Assembly (NCBI GenBank): GCA_029891345.1
Contig: CM056993.1
Span: 109,669,800 to 109,733,799 of the forward strand
Direction: 5' to 3'
Origin: Dryococelus australis
Lineage: Eukaryota; Arthropoda; Insecta; Phasmatodea; Phasmatidae
DNA length: 64,000 bases
The translations under genes were made by a program, and so were the position numbers. Below are positions 47,345-59,514 of the stretch, piece by piece. Below the pieces are notes generated by a model. That model was not told the DNA's origin. It was given only the letters and a program-made list of their open reading frames with translations, and searched no databases. Every line of letters starts with the position of its first letter. Position 1 is the stretch's first letter.

Positions 47345-47440
47345 CCATGTATATATAAGCAGGTGTATGTCATAGCATCCATTCATATTTCAAGTGGGCT
47401 CCGAGACGGACGGAGGTGCGATTTCGGGGAGCCATTTCAT
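47345..47440 (+). promoter_or_regulatory. Promoter-like TATA module in terminal repeat (copy 3)
   Basis: 'GTATATATAAGCAGGTGTATGTCATA' followed by 'CATCCATTCATA' and 'GACGGACGGAGGTGCGATTTCGGGGAG'. Homologous to the modules at 21700 and 22055, in the same place within the repeat. Confidence 0.3.
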
Positions 47441-47658
47441 TACGTGTTTTTCTGAGCTCAGTCTGCGAAAATTCCTAGCAGTTTAGAAATACAATTTGTG
47501 TTAACAAGTGCAGTGAATTTCATAAACATTTTTTAAAAAATTTCCTTCATTTACGAGTTTTTACCATAACTTAAACACAGTTGTCTATCGGCCGTGCTAG
47601 ACGATCTACTCACATCTCCACGTAAATTCTAATCATACATACATTGAATTGACTTATT

Positions 47659-47871
47659 TTAATAACATTTGGGGTAATATGTTCTATCATTAATTACTTT
47701 CTTGTAGATTGTTAATTCCACACTCACGTAATTGTCATCGTTTATCACTTGTCGGCACCAGATGTTAAAATTCTCTCTCGTATAAATTATATTTCTAAGC
47801 TCGAGACTTACATTACGTTTAAGACTCACATAATTACACTTATTATTCACGTAGTCGTTTGAAATTTGCAA
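47659..47871 (-). CDS. Small ORF inside the terminal repeat, right copy
   Basis: A 70-codon frame, near-identical at protein level to 39425-39616 (62 aligned residues, about five differences). It reads toward the element interior, as does the left copy. Function unknown. Confidence 0.3.
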   Translation of the reverse strand: MQISNDYVNNKCNYVSLKRNVSLELRNIIYTRENFNIWCRQVINDDNYVSVELTIYKKVINDRTYYPKCY

Positions 47872-48222
47872 TTCGAAGTGTGTAATTTATTCATACTTAG
47901 AACACTCTGAATTTCTCTAATGTTTAATTGCATTCGGAAAATATATCGTTTAACACGTAAATCGAATCTTTCAGTGTCGCTTATCTACCATCTATGAGCA
48001 ATATCCCCAAAAAAATATAAAATTACATTTAGGCCACTCTTAGAAATCTTTTAAACACTCTGAAATTCTCTCGTGTGAAAAATATATTCGTAAAAATTGC
48101 CTATCTACCACCAACATCCCTCCAAACACCTCAAAATTAAAAAAAAGAAAAAAAATTAGTCTTAGCCCACTTTTGCACTAAACTATACACCTATATAAGA
48201 TATTGCAACCCACCACTCTGGT

Positions 48223-48226
<4 letters not shown>

Positions 48227-48272
<46 letters not shown>

Positions 48273-48276
48273 AGAG
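48227..48276 (+). repeat. (GA)n microsatellite at the insertion junction
   Basis: About 50 bp of GA dinucleotides with one GG interruption, directly after the target duplication. It may be an untemplated or expanded 5' end of the retrotransposon. Confidence 0.9.
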
Positions 48277-48675
48277 CTGCGGTGTTGTCGGTGAAGGACC
48301 TGTCTGCAGTGAGCTCCGAGGAATATGTGACTTTAGCACTTTTTAGTGCTAAAACATCGCGCCAGAACAAGTTAAGTACCTTTTTAAAGGCTACTTGAAA
48401 GGTTTAAAACTGCTTCCCCATTAAATACAGAAATAAAATTTCTTCTTGAGGAAAAAAAACAAGCGCTAGTATCCCGCCCCTCCCTGGTCTTGTCTCCGGT
48501 AGAGGGAGGGGATAGGAGGGCGCGGGCTTGGCGAAGGCCTCACACCACATCAACAGAGGTGTAGGTACACTATAGGAACACTTTCCATACAGGTTTCACT
48601 GCGATTTAGATTTAATTTTGTAATTTCCCCTCCGCTCATTTCGTGTCATTGAATTTTCCGACAAGAAGCGAAGCC

Positions 48676-50126
48676 ATGGCAGACCCCGAGACTGCCATGG
48701 ACTCTGAATCACAGTCACTGAAGCGCCCAGCCAGCGAAGCGATGCCTATAGATGCGAGCGACAAAAGACAGATTGCGAACGCAGAAACCAGCCCTTCAGG
48801 CCCCTCCAGCCACAACTGCGCCCCCTCAGGGCACAACAGCGTCACAAAATGGAGCCGCGCAGTAGCCAACTGCTAAGAAGGTGCAGATAAAGACCTTCAC
48901 TGTGTATACGAATAAAACACACAACTACCCCGCCTTGAAAAGAGCACTCGATGCGCACATGTCGATGTCATGGAGTGCTGTTTGCATTGGAGCAGATAGC
49001 ATTCGTGTGCATACGAGCACGATTACTGACAATGTCAACACGATCAGAACTGTTAAACAAATGGGATATGAGCACAGCTTGCTTCGACAGGCTCAAGAAA
49101 TCCCGGTTAAATTGGTTTTCTATCGTGTCCACGCAGACACACCTGTGGAATTCCTCCAGGAGAGGAATTCGTGGCAGCGAGAATGCCAGTGCAGCGGTGC
49201 TGGTTTATCCATGATCGCAATCGCCGCGCGATGAATAAACTCGTGGTTGAACTGCCAAATGGCAGAGCCCTGCGCCATACCTGGCCCTGACAAACTTTGC
49301 AGGGCTACAAATTAAAGTGGAAGAGGTCTAGCACCCGACTGGGCCTTCACAGTGCGGAAGATGCCAACGATTTGGCCATGTGACTGGCGGGTGCAATGCG
49401 GCACCTAAATGCAGATACTGTGGTGGAGATCACCTTACATCTGCCTGCAGTATTCAAAATGATCGAACACAAGTAAAATGAGCACAGTGCGGGGACAATC
49501 ACTGTGCAAATTACCGCGGGTGTAAAAATTACAAGGCTGCTAAGTAGAGTAGACTGCCACAAGACGAGAGAGAGTCGTGCCAGCTCCAGTCCAAGCTGGC
49601 TATTCGCGTGAATGTGCGTATAAACGCATGGAAAAACACCCCGCAACATCAGGCCCCCTCAGGGCAACAGCAGGCGCCACTCCAGCTTCCACGCAACAAT
49701 TTTCTGCCACACTGGGCACAACAAGCGCGACCCCAGCTTATCGCGACCTATAATAGGTTTGGATATTTTGTGAACGAGGCAGAATTCCCGCCTCTCGCGA
49801 ATGATTACATTCCCCACGATCCAAACAGGCGCTGGGGCAAAAAACCGCGTAAAGCTATGAGGAAAAACGGACGAAAAAATTCTCCCTCCTCCCCCCACAT
49901 CACTCCAACCTGGGACATGCAGAGCGAAGCTCCAGCCGCACCAGAGGCTGCTCCTACATGCGCGGCCAATAAGGAGCCAGCTAAACGCCCATTGGGCGAG
50001 CAGGCTGGCGAAGCTCCTGTACAAAAGAGGCCTGAAAACGGCCAAAAGGCCAGATCACTCGAGATCCTGGTATCGACGAGTAAGGACGCATCCTCAAGGA
50101 GTAAGGAGTTTGGTCTGCCACTGTAG
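48676..50126 (+). pseudogene. Jockey-type ORF1 (gag-like), outer element, broken
   Basis: The start ATG at 48676 gives MADPETAMDSESQSLKRPAS, a polar N-terminus that meets a stop at 48874. In another frame follow KTFTVYTNKTHNYPALKRAL and SIRVHTSTITDNVNTIRTVK, the RNA-binding-like region. Three knuckles come next: CGRCQRFGHVTGGC (about 49356), CRYCGGDHLTSAC (about 49410) and CGDNHCANYRGC (about 49482). A third frame (49608-50126) is the basic, proline-rich C-terminal part with GYFVNEAEFPPLANDYIPHD. At least three frame changes. ORF1 proteins bind the element RNA. The frame ends at 50126 without the expected helical C-terminus, which appears instead at 55.54-55.81 kb. Confidence 0.8.
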
Positions 50127-50509
50127 GTTTGTATAGCTTTCGCGACTTGTGAGTATCTGCTCGTCGGCTGTTGGGTCTCAAAACCTAACAGTCATCTCGA
50201 GCCTAGCCCCTTGGGGGTCAGCGGCGACAGACTCTCTTGCAGCGAATAGGCAATACTTAATTCTATCTTCTTACCGTTACTTTCCTAGTGCACTTCCCCT
50301 GTTTTTTTTTTTTTTTTTTAATTCTCCGGGTCCTGGACGGGCGTAGCTCGGTGGAGGGGGTTGGGCCCCCCAATGAATCCGACGATAATCATCGTCATGT
50401 GAAAAACACAGCACCTGGTGCTGAATTATATGAACCGAACCTGAACAATAGGTCTTCTATTTTTTCGAGCAGGGAAGTTAATTCCAGTTTTCCCCTCTCT
50501 TCTTCTGAA

Positions 50510-51997
50510 ATGGACTTTGAATTTGAGCTTCAGGGTAGCAACCTGAAAAGGCGCAACTCTTATGAGAACTCGGAGTATGCCAGAGCCGCTCTTCGAACCC
50601 AATTAAGTAAACGTCAAGCTAAGGAAAACATCGAATACGAACAGCAAACCCTGGGTGAGTCCAGCCAACAGGCAAAATGTTCCACTGGCACGGCACTGGA
50701 CGTGCAGCCTAACATTCCGGTTCGAAACCGGTACGTCATTTTGAGGGAGCAAGTGGCTTCCACCTCGACCCCCGGCTCTTCAAGCCAACCACCAAACGTT
50801 AACCTGAACCTGCGCAACAATGCGAAACTCAGAAAACCTACTTTCCGCCTCGTGGTGCGTGACACAGGCAGGTACTCTTTCCTCGTTCGGCAGCTCCGAA
50901 CTATCCATCCCTCTGGTTTTACCATCAGCATGGCCAGGAACGGTCTGCACATTGTTGCAACCGACCTACAAAAATATGAGGCAGCGACAAACATGCTCAA
51001 AAACACTGGCATTCCTTATTTCACATACAGCACAAACATCGATCCACCCCAGAAGGTCGTGTTTGATCTGCCGGCAGACACGGACCCAAATACCATCGCA
51101 GAGGAGCTCACACTGCGCGGGTACCAGGTAACTGAAGTGTACCAGTTTAAGTACAAAAAACACAACGATCTAGACCCTTCCCAATTCTAGCTCGTACCAC
51201 AGAACCGCTTCTGCGTCACTGCAGCTAAAAATGACACTCTCGACCCTCTTATATCAGTAACCCGGCTTAACATGACAGTTGTTCATCCCCGCCAGTACCA
51301 GAGGAAGCTCAGTGACGTTGCTCAATGCAAGCTCTGCCAGGCCCTGGACCACACAAAAAACTACTGCAAACTGAAAGTAGTCTGCCCACACTGCACCGGG
51401 TCACACACTCTGGATGCCTGTCCCCAGATAGCTGCTGCACCGAAATGCGTAAACTGCAATGGCGACCACCTTGCCAACTCAAAAGACTGTCCTAAATTAC
51501 TAGCAATCGTGCAGCAGTGACAGCAAACGGCATTTAAAAAAATGCAATCAAGAATGAATACACCAATGGCAACGACGTCTGCCCCACAAGTTCCAGCTAG
51601 GGATATCTCACAATATCCTAAACTCCTTGACGCAAAATATCTTCCCCCGCAAGTCTCCTACGCACAGGCAGCCAGAGGCCCCGTCCGCCACCTTTCAATC
51701 CCAACACACGCCACGCAGGTGCCCCTAGACCACGAAACCTTACAGATGCAAACCGCCCCACCCAGCCGGCAAACCCCCGCACCTGTCCCCAGCTCCACCC
51801 CATCGGCTCCTGGCGACCTGGGAAGCACCATGAAGGACCTCATGGACCTCATGAGGTTCCTAAAAGAGGCAAATTTCCGGGCCATCATGAGCCATTTCCG
51901 CGGCTACATGATAGTAGCAAACACCCACCCAGACCCACAAACCAAGTCCATGCTCCTCATGGAGGCGCTCATGACTTTTGCGGAGCAGATGCCCTAA
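50510..51997 (+). pseudogene. Jockey-type ORF1 (gag-like), inner element, two stops
   Basis: I choose ATG 50510 (MDFEFELQGSNLKRRNSYEN) over the upstream T-run frame. The reading frame stays the same for 496 codons and is interrupted only by TAG at 51188-51190 and TGA at 51518-51520. The central domain has FRLVVRDTGRYSFLVRQLRT and the following GYQVTEVYQFKY (RNA-recognition-like). Three zinc knuckles follow: CKLCQALDHTKNYC (51332), CPHCTGSHTLDAC and CVNCNGDHLANSKDC. A proline-rich linker and a helical C-terminus (TMKDLMDLMRFLKEANFRAI) finish it. ORF2 starts at the next base. Confidence 0.85.
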
Positions 51998-54658
51998 ATG
52001 GACCCACAATCCCTGCAAGCTTCCGGATCCCTATCCCTGTTGTACTGGAACAGTAACGGTATTTTCACACAGCTTTACGAGTTGGAGCGAGTGCTGGAGA
52101 CGTACGGGATAGAAATCGCGCTAATACAAGAAACCAGACTGAAACCACGTCGTCGTTTTGCCATTAAAAACTACACTACATACCGTACGGACAGAGTACG
52201 AGCAGGCGGAGGTACCTTAATACTAGTTCATAACAAAATCCAACATCACGTAAATAAGGACCCCGACTGTGAAAACATAGAAACCACCACAATCAATATA
52301 AACACAAACTCCGGCCATATAACCGTCATCTCTGCCTACCTAGCGCCCGAGCGAAATTAATAACCACGGATCTCGATAAATTAATAAACCAGCCCTACCC
52401 CTTCATTATTGCAGGCGACTTAAACGCAAAACATACTGATTGGCACAGTATAATTAATAATACTAGTGGTAACACATTACAAAACCACGCGCAGCTCCAC
52501 AGCTATATTATTCAGGCCCCCGACTCACCCACCTTCTTCCCTGCAAATTACAGACATAATCCGGATGTGCTTGACATAGTTATTACTAACCTACCAAATT
52601 TATTTACAGAACTTACAACCCTAACCGAACTAGACTCAGATCACATGCCAGTTCTATGCAAAATCAGCACAAAATCACTTCAACACCCAGAAACCATCTT
52701 AGCAAAAATCCCGGTAACTAACTGGGAAGGTTTTAAAAGTGAACTGGCGGAAATATTTACAGAACAACACCTAACGATTCGCGACAAAATTGATATCGAT
52801 CCAGCTATAGAAATCCTGGAAAATACTTTAAAAACCCAATTAGCAAAACACACACAATTTTTAAACAGGCGAGAATTTTTAAAGCAAAATTTCCCAGACA
52901 TAGACATGCTACTTGGCGAAAAAACGACAAGCTAGACATGTATTCCAACGCAACAGGACAGAAGCAAACAAAGCTAAATACAACAAGCTGAAAAAACAAT
53001 TAAAAATCGAATTAGAAACACAAAAAATAACAAAATGGGAAAATTTTGTTACCGAACTTTCAGACAACATAAACCAATTCTGGCGGATATCCAGAGTGCT
53101 CCGAGGTTCTAACAATAAAACTCAATCTACACCTATCCTCTCCCCAACAGGACTAGCTTACGACCCCCAAACTAAAGCAGAAACTATAGCAAATTCTTTG
53201 GAAAACCAATTCACTCCGAATGAGGACCTCGGAGACATAAATTTTACCAGAGATGTAATAACAACCACACAGAAATTTCTAAATAGAAAACCAAAAAAGG
53301 AACCGGAATTAATAACCATGCCAGAATTAATAGCTACCATTAAAAACCTACACCCTAAAAAAGCGCCAGGCCCAGACAAAATAAACAACCAAACTATTAA
53401 AAACCTCCCATACGAAGCCCTCTGTCTTATACTGGATATCCTAAACGCCATACTAAAATTCAACCACTTCCCACCTGCATGGAAATTGGCAAAAGTGATC
53501 ACTATCCCTAAACCAGGCAAGGACCCACAATTACCTGCAAACCGGAGGCCCATATCGCTACTCAGCTCTCTAAGCAAAGTTTTTGAAAGAATTCTCTTAG
53601 CTAGATTAAACTCACATGCTATTAAAAAACGCATTATTCCGCAAAGGCAGTTCGGTTTTAGGGCAGGCCACTCCACAACTCACGCTCTAACCACTTTTGT
53701 TACAGAAGTAATAAAAACTTCACGCATAAATAAACAATATTCAATAGCTGTATTCCTGGATGTGGCTAAAGCTTTCGACAAGGTTTGGATACCTGGCCTC
53801 ATTCAAAAACTCATAAATTTTAAATTTCCCGATTGCTACATCCACCTCATAAGTAACTACTTCACCAACAGAAAATTCTTCGTAAATTTAGAAGGCGCAA
53901 ACTCCTCCCACCGTCCCCTAACTGCAGGAGTACCTCAAGGCTCCGTAATATCCCCATTTTTATATAATATTTACACTGCCGATATCCCCAGCACTTACTG
54001 CACTCTACAGATGTATGCTGACGACACCCTCTTCTATTCAAAAGATAAGCATATAAAATATGCACATTTGTTTGCACAGTGCCAACTAGACGAGCTGAGT
54101 CAGTGGTATAACCGATGGAAAATTAAAATTAATGCAGAAAAAAGTCAAGAACTCATTATCACGCGCAGGAAACAGCCAGAAATTAAACCATTAAAATACA
54201 ATAATGTAGACATTCCCTACTCAGACACAGCTAAATATTTAGGCTTAACAATAGATAATAAATTAAAATGGTCCGCACACATAAAAGAAACAAGGAAAAA
54301 AGCTCTAGGAAAAATCCCCTTAATTTACCCTCTACTAAAATCGCCTCGGCTTCCTAAACGGCTAAAACTTTTAATATATACCTCTCAAATCCGCTCAGCC
54401 ATGATGTATGGAAATGAAGTATGGGGAACCGCATCTAAAACATTAATTAAATCACTTCAAGTCGTCCAGAATAAATATTTAAAAATAATAACAAATGCAC
54501 CGCCGCGTACACGCATTTGCGACATTCACGACGCACTTAAAGTACCTTACATAGGCAATAAATTTCATTCTCAAAACAATAAATTCTATGATAAATTATT
54601 AACACAACCCAAACCCCGTACTCAAAAGGATAGGGCAGTACCAACCAGACACGCGTAA
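51998..54658 (+). pseudogene. Jockey-type ORF2: endonuclease and reverse transcriptase, two frameshifts
   Basis: The ATG at 51998 immediately follows the ORF1 stop. The AP-type endonuclease has LYWNSNGIFTQ, IALIQETRLK and, after a frameshift near 52355, FIIAGDLNAKHTDWHS and LDSDHMPVLC. A second shift near 52915 restores the frame, which stays open to 54658. The RT has NRRPISLLSSLSKVFERILL, FLDVAKAFDKVW (motif A), AGVPQGSVISP (B), MYADDTLFYS (C, intact, 54014-54025) and KYLGLTIDNKLKW. The thumb ends with a typical YTSQIRSAMMYGNEVWG region. It nicks the target and reverse transcribes the RNA in place. Only two small indels separate it from an intact frame, so the element is young compared with everything else here. 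Confidence 0.92.
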
Positions 54659-55115
54659 CCACTTAAAAAGACCTAAAATGCCGAAATTAACACAGTAAAA
54701 GAAACTGCAAATAACACATTAAAACCTCGGCAGAGCGAGGAAATTCTCTGATCAGTCCGGGACGGAAATTCACAAACTTTTAACAAAACTACTTCCCTGT
54801 GGCTGTTTCCAGTACACTTCTCAATCATAATCGGAGCTGCGCACATCTCCCCACCCCACCAAAACATAACAACACGCGTCCAGCATTAGCTCCTTCTCAT
54901 TCAGCTGCAATTTGAGCCTATTTCGCGCCGATTATTATAATTAACTTAATAACTTTTCTCCTAAATGGAAATATAAATGTAAATTTAAAATCACTAATTA
55001 CCATCTCACACTTCACCCTACCATCTCGCAATTCATGGCAAGCAGAACTAACGAACCTTGAAATTAACTTAACGGGAATCTCGGCTTAATTAATAACAAC
55101 TTCAAAAAAAAAAAG

Positions 55116-55264
55116 AGAAAAAAAGGAAAGGAGGTAGAAAGAAAAAAAAATCAATTATCTACTGCAGGCATATGGATTCTTCGAAACCATATGCCAGCTT
55201 TGTTAAATATTAAATCTCACAAGACCTGTATTTTCAAAATTGATACCGTTACTGAAATACAAAC
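55116..55264. other. AT-rich junction sequence with a hairpin
   Basis: Contains a perfect 9-bp stem GGCATATGG/CCATATGCC (55167-55175 and 55187-55195) with an 11-nt loop. Whether it belongs to the 3' end of the inner element or to the outer one is unclear. Confidence 0.4.
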
Positions 55265-55811
55265 TTGGGCACTCAGTTAAATGTTTGCCACCCACCAACC
55301 CCCCGCAGGCAGGGAAGGACAGGGTTAGGGAACCGCGGCTTTGCTGGTCTGACTGGCGGGCTGTCTGAGTTGCGCCGGGACGTGCAGGGCGTCCTGACCT
55401 CTGGGCTATGTGTTCTTTGCGGTCTGGAGAGGGAAACTTCCTCAGCCCGCAGAGAGATACAACTGCTGCAACCGAATGGGTGGTATAAGGGCCCTCACAA
55501 GGGCCAGAGCACACCCCCCGTTCTGAGCTTCGGCAATGATGAGAGAAAAGGTCAGATCGCGCCCTGACCCCATGGATGCAGCATCTGCACCTCTGCAGGC
55601 TCCTTTCATCATGGATGCCATTAAATCTGCATTCAGCAGCGATGCCGAACTGAGCCAGACCCCCCAACTAATGAATGAGTTAATGCCCCTAGTACAATTG
55701 ATTGTCGTTTGGACAACTCCCGGACTTTCGCAGGAAGACAAAATTGCACAGACAATTACGCTCCACCTAAAGATGGTCAAGAGTATTGACCATACAAGTA
55801 AACAACTGTAA
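55265..55811 (+). pseudogene. C-terminal piece of Jockey-type ORF1, outer element
   Basis: The frame from 55536 reads MMREKVRSRPDPMDAASAPL and FIMDAIKSAFSSDAEL, ending KSIDHTSKQL at 55811, 26 bases after the first possible ORF2 codon. It corresponds in position and helical character to the ORF1 C-terminus of the inner element. Upstream sequence is shifted and broken. No zinc knuckles are present here; they are at 49.36-49.5 kb. Confidence 0.6.
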
Positions 55812-58508
55812 TTCAGCTACATTAAATAATTCCGATCCACACATACACACAATTTTCTACTGGAATGCGCATAGCCTTAGTAACAAAAAGGACGAATTTA
55901 TTGATTATTTGTCTCGGCATAAAGTAGAAATCGCGACAGTAAACGAGGCACATTTTAAACCAAATAATCGATTCTCTGTTCCAGGCTATGCAGTATACAG
56001 GCGGGACAGGGCGCAGAATGTAGGCAGATGTGGTGGAGTTGCAATTTTCATACACCACTCAATCGTACATCATGAAATATTATTTCCAGATTTTCTTACA
56101 CTGGAAGCAGTGGGAATTGAACTTATATAAGGCCAACAAAAAACCAAACTGCTAACAATTTATGCCCCATCAGGGCGCTCTCTTGCAGTAGCAGATCTTG
56201 ACACGTTAATTTATAATGTAGGCCCTGTAATACTAACCATCGGGGACATTAATGCCAAACATCCGTTTTGGCATTCACGAACTAGAACTGCGAATGGTGT
56301 GCAATGGTGCAAAGGCACCAAACTAACCGAAATTATCAGGTTATGGCACCCTACGAACCGACATATAACCCGACACAACGAAATCAACACCTTGATGAGC
56401 TTGATATAGTAATAAATAAACAGTTTAGTACTGGCTTCGACTTCAGGGTCGAACAGGATCTTTCCTCCGACCACTTACCAGTACATATAGATTTCCACTC
56501 ACTTAATGTTGAATCTACTGCCCCTAGAAAAATTAAAGACTATTCCCATGCGAATTGGCCCGCATTTACAAATTATATTGACGAAAATTTACCGCAATTA
56601 GATACAGCTTCTATAACATCAACTGCACTAATTGACGAAGCAGTCTCAGTCCTTACAGAAACTATTCATAAAGGTATGGCAGAGCACATTCCAGAGAAAA
56701 TAATCACAACAAAACTAGAAACTTTCCCACAATACATACGGGATATTATCACGCAGAAAAATCACTTAAGGCGCCAGTATACACGCCGCAGAGATCGCAG
56801 AATTAAGACCCGCATAAATGAGCTGCAGGCAGTGATCTCGGACGAAGTAGCCCTTTGGAGGACTAGTGTTTGGGATGCGAAAATCGCAAAATTAAATACA
56901 AACACGAATAATCTGTGGGGACTAACCAAGCGCATATTAAACAAAACTGATAAAGTTCCGCCCTTAACCACGACCACTGGTGTAACCTTCACCCCTGAAG
57001 TGAAGGCACAGGCCTTTGCCAATGTGCTGGAAAACACTTTTCAGTCAAATCAGGTACTCAGTGATAGAATTTTCACCGCCCAAATTCTCCAGGAACTAAA
57101 TACTAAACACGAACCAGAATATACACAATTGCAAGAAATTAAACTTGCCATCCGCAATATGAAACCTAAAAGGGCACCTGGCGAGGATGGCATGCAAGCG
57201 ATTGTATTAAAGAAACATTTAGCACGCTGTGTGAATTCAATGCTCAAGTTCGAATATTTTCCCAATATATGGAAAAAAGCGAATGTTATTCTTTTTCACA
57301 AGCCAGGAAAATACAAGAAACTGCCTCAAAATTATAGGCCAATCAGCCTACTCAACACACTTCCAAAGGTAGTTGAATATATTATATTAAGGCGAATAAA
57401 TTTTCACCTGGAAAGTAATAACTTACAAGAGGAGCAATTTGGCGTCCGGTCGAAACACTCGACAACACATCAGCTTGTACGAGTTACGGAATACATCACT
57501 AATGCCTTTAAATTTAAAGATTATGTTGTTGCAGTATTCCTTGATATCGAAAAAGCCTTTGACCGTGTATATCACGCAGGCCTAATATATAAATTGTATG
57601 ATATAAAACTCCCTGACTGGTATGTCAAATTGATAAGCAGCTATTTGGCACACAGAAATTTCACTGTTTCATGCGAGGGTGCTAAATCCGGCGCAAAAAC
57701 TATCTGTGCCGGAGTGCCACAAGGCAGCATTTTAGGCCCTATATTATTTAATATATACATAACTGACCTACCGAAACCTGATCACCGACTGGTGCAATTT
57801 GGGTGCTATGCGGACAACACAGTTATTTTCAGTCGCTCCCACAATCTCGAACTAGCAACCCAAAGGTTGCAAAATGTCCTAAATGCTTTTCAAAATCTTT
57901 ATATAAAGTGGCGGAGAAAAATTAATGTTGGCAAAATTGAAGCTATTGTCTTTACTCACAGCCAGTTACCCCAGGCGAATAATCGCCCCGAATTAACTCT
58001 ATTTGACGAACAAATTCCCCACAAAGATGTGGTGAAATACTTAGGCGTCCATATGGACCGAAAACTCACTTGGAAAGCGCATATAGATGCAAAATGTGAC
58101 AGTGCCCAAGTCCGGCTATCCACACTCTATACTACATTAAACCCACGAAGCGCCCTAACCCGAAACAAGGCTGTATTACTGTATACGATGCTAATACGCC
58201 CAATTATAACTTATGCTGCGCCCACCTGGGCACATGCAGCTAAAATGCACACAAGGTGCCTCCAAATAATTCAATATAAATGTCTGCGAATAGCATCAGA
58301 TGCGCCCCGATACTGCCCTATTACAGATCTGCATCGCGAATTAGAAACTGAAAAACTGGATGAGCACTACATGAAATTAGCACAAAAATTTTACACTGAT
58401 TGTGCAGACAGTACAAATGCGAAAATATCCAGCCTCGGGGTTTATGACCCCGAGGAAACTCAAAACAATATGCGGCCGAAAAGCATCTTGGCTCACAGGC
58501 CGCCATAA
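55786..58508 (+). pseudogene. Jockey-type ORF2, outer element, one stop, one frameshift, altered RT active site
   Basis: The endonuclease has IFYWNAHSLSNKKDEFIDYL, EIATVNEAHFK, a stop at 56128-56130, then VGPVILTIGDINAKHPFWHS, a frameshift near 56350 and LSSDHLPVHIDF. The RT is open from 56304 to 58508: NYRPISLLNTLPKVVEYIIL, VFLDIEKAFDRVYH (motif A), AGVPQGSILGP (B) and GCYADNTVIFS (C), where the second catalytic Asp is Asn (AAC at 57816-57818). KYLGVHMDRKLTWKAH follows. The long open RT with a dead active site suggests that the Asp change is recent or that another copy supplied the enzyme. Confidence 0.9.
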
Positions 58509-59514
58509 CCCCCCTAAATTACCCCAGTAAGTCGCGTGATAATGCCCATCAACACTTATAATGATGTGAAGCACTATGTGAACACAGAACAAGGCAAAGC
58601 AGGCTCTGTACAGCTTTTGTGCTCTACATTGCAGTTTGTTTTCTATGCTACACTATGTGCGCACCCGAGTGTCAGCTCGCGGGATCCAACCTGGAGTTTC
58701 GGTCTGATGTAGGCCTGTGCGTTGGCCCTATGCACCTACCTGATACCCAATATAGCGTCCTCCAGACTGGCGATTATTTTATATATCATTACTCATTACT
58801 AATCACCCAATTCTTCGACACTACACTGGTCACGCACAACACTGCCAACACTACACACAACAACACACTAGCTGCAAGCGAATTTTCACTGTAGGTAATG
58901 CCATTTCAATACATCGCACTACCGCCCCCTTCCCCTTCCTAATTACTCCTATTTTTATGCCTCGAAAGTAACACTTTTTTCTGCTTCTAGAGAGATGACT
59001 GGCATATTCGGGAGGGTGGCGCGGTTCTGTCCCCCGCCTCCAGGGCCGTGCTACTGCGGTACGACCCTGGATACATTCCATCAGCGGATCGACACATTTC
59101 ATGTCACCCTCATTAACCTCACAAATTCTATCTTAGCGAACTAACAATAATCCTACTTTCTCCAGCCCTTATACAATAAAAGGAATTATTTTTATCCTCC
59201 GCGGCTGTCGCATAGCTTTCTCCAGGCCCTCTCCGCTTTGCCTGGTTTTCTATGCCCCTTACTAGACCCTTCTTCTTTCGGGGTGTTTCCATGGCTACAA
59301 TTGCAGCCATGGCACCAGACAACCCTGCTCAGCCGCGACGCATACGCCCATTTTGTTAATTAAACCCGACCTAAAGCGTAAAGGGCTTGCCCTGAGACGC
59401 ATCCCATTCTCCAACCGTCTTAGCTATTAACATGCATGCCGGAGGGCACACAGAACTCTGAAGGTGCTCACTCTGGCGTAGCGGGATTTGGGGGCTCGCC
59501 ATAAAAAAAATACC
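58509..59514 (+). other. 3' untranslated region of the outer Jockey-type element
   Basis: No frame of interest. It ends in ATAAAAAAAATAC directly before the target duplication at 59515. A 91-codon frame at 58619-58894 has no motif. Confidence 0.55.

Larger units (their letters stand above)
45690..48226 (+). repeat. Right terminal repeat of Polinton-like element 2, first part
   Basis: Same order of landmarks as 20880-23048: the 'TTTTGCAAACAAATAAA' block (45836), a C/G-rich part, 'GTTTTCGTGTG' (46810), the TATA module (47352), 'CAAGTGCAGTGAATTTCATAAACA' (47507), 'TTAATTCCACACTCACGTAATTG' (47710) and 'CACTCTGGTCAGT' (48213). From 47500 on it is the inverted partner of 38674-39775. At 48226 it is interrupted and resumes at 59515. 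Confidence 0.75.
50127..55115 (+). mobile_element. Jockey-type non-LTR retrotransposon, inner element, nearly intact
   Basis: A 5' leader (50127-50509, including a T-run), ORF1, ORF2 and an AT-rich 3' region ending in an A-rich tract at 55090-55115. Exact ends and target duplication were not resolved by eye. The outer element's ORF1 is split around it, which supports insertion. Confidence 0.7.
48227..59514 (+). mobile_element. Composite non-LTR retrotransposon insertion, 9-bp target duplication
   Basis: CTGGTCAGT at 48218-48226 is repeated at 59515-59523, and the intact counterpart (39040-39050 in the left terminal repeat) has it once. The inserted DNA starts with a GA microsatellite and a 5' leader and ends with an A-rich tail (ATAAAAAAAATAC). 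I infer an outer Jockey-type element, with its 5' part at 48227-50126 and its 3' part at about 55.2-59.5 kb (about 6.2 kb in total), interrupted by a second element at about 50.1-55.1 kb. Confidence 0.75.
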
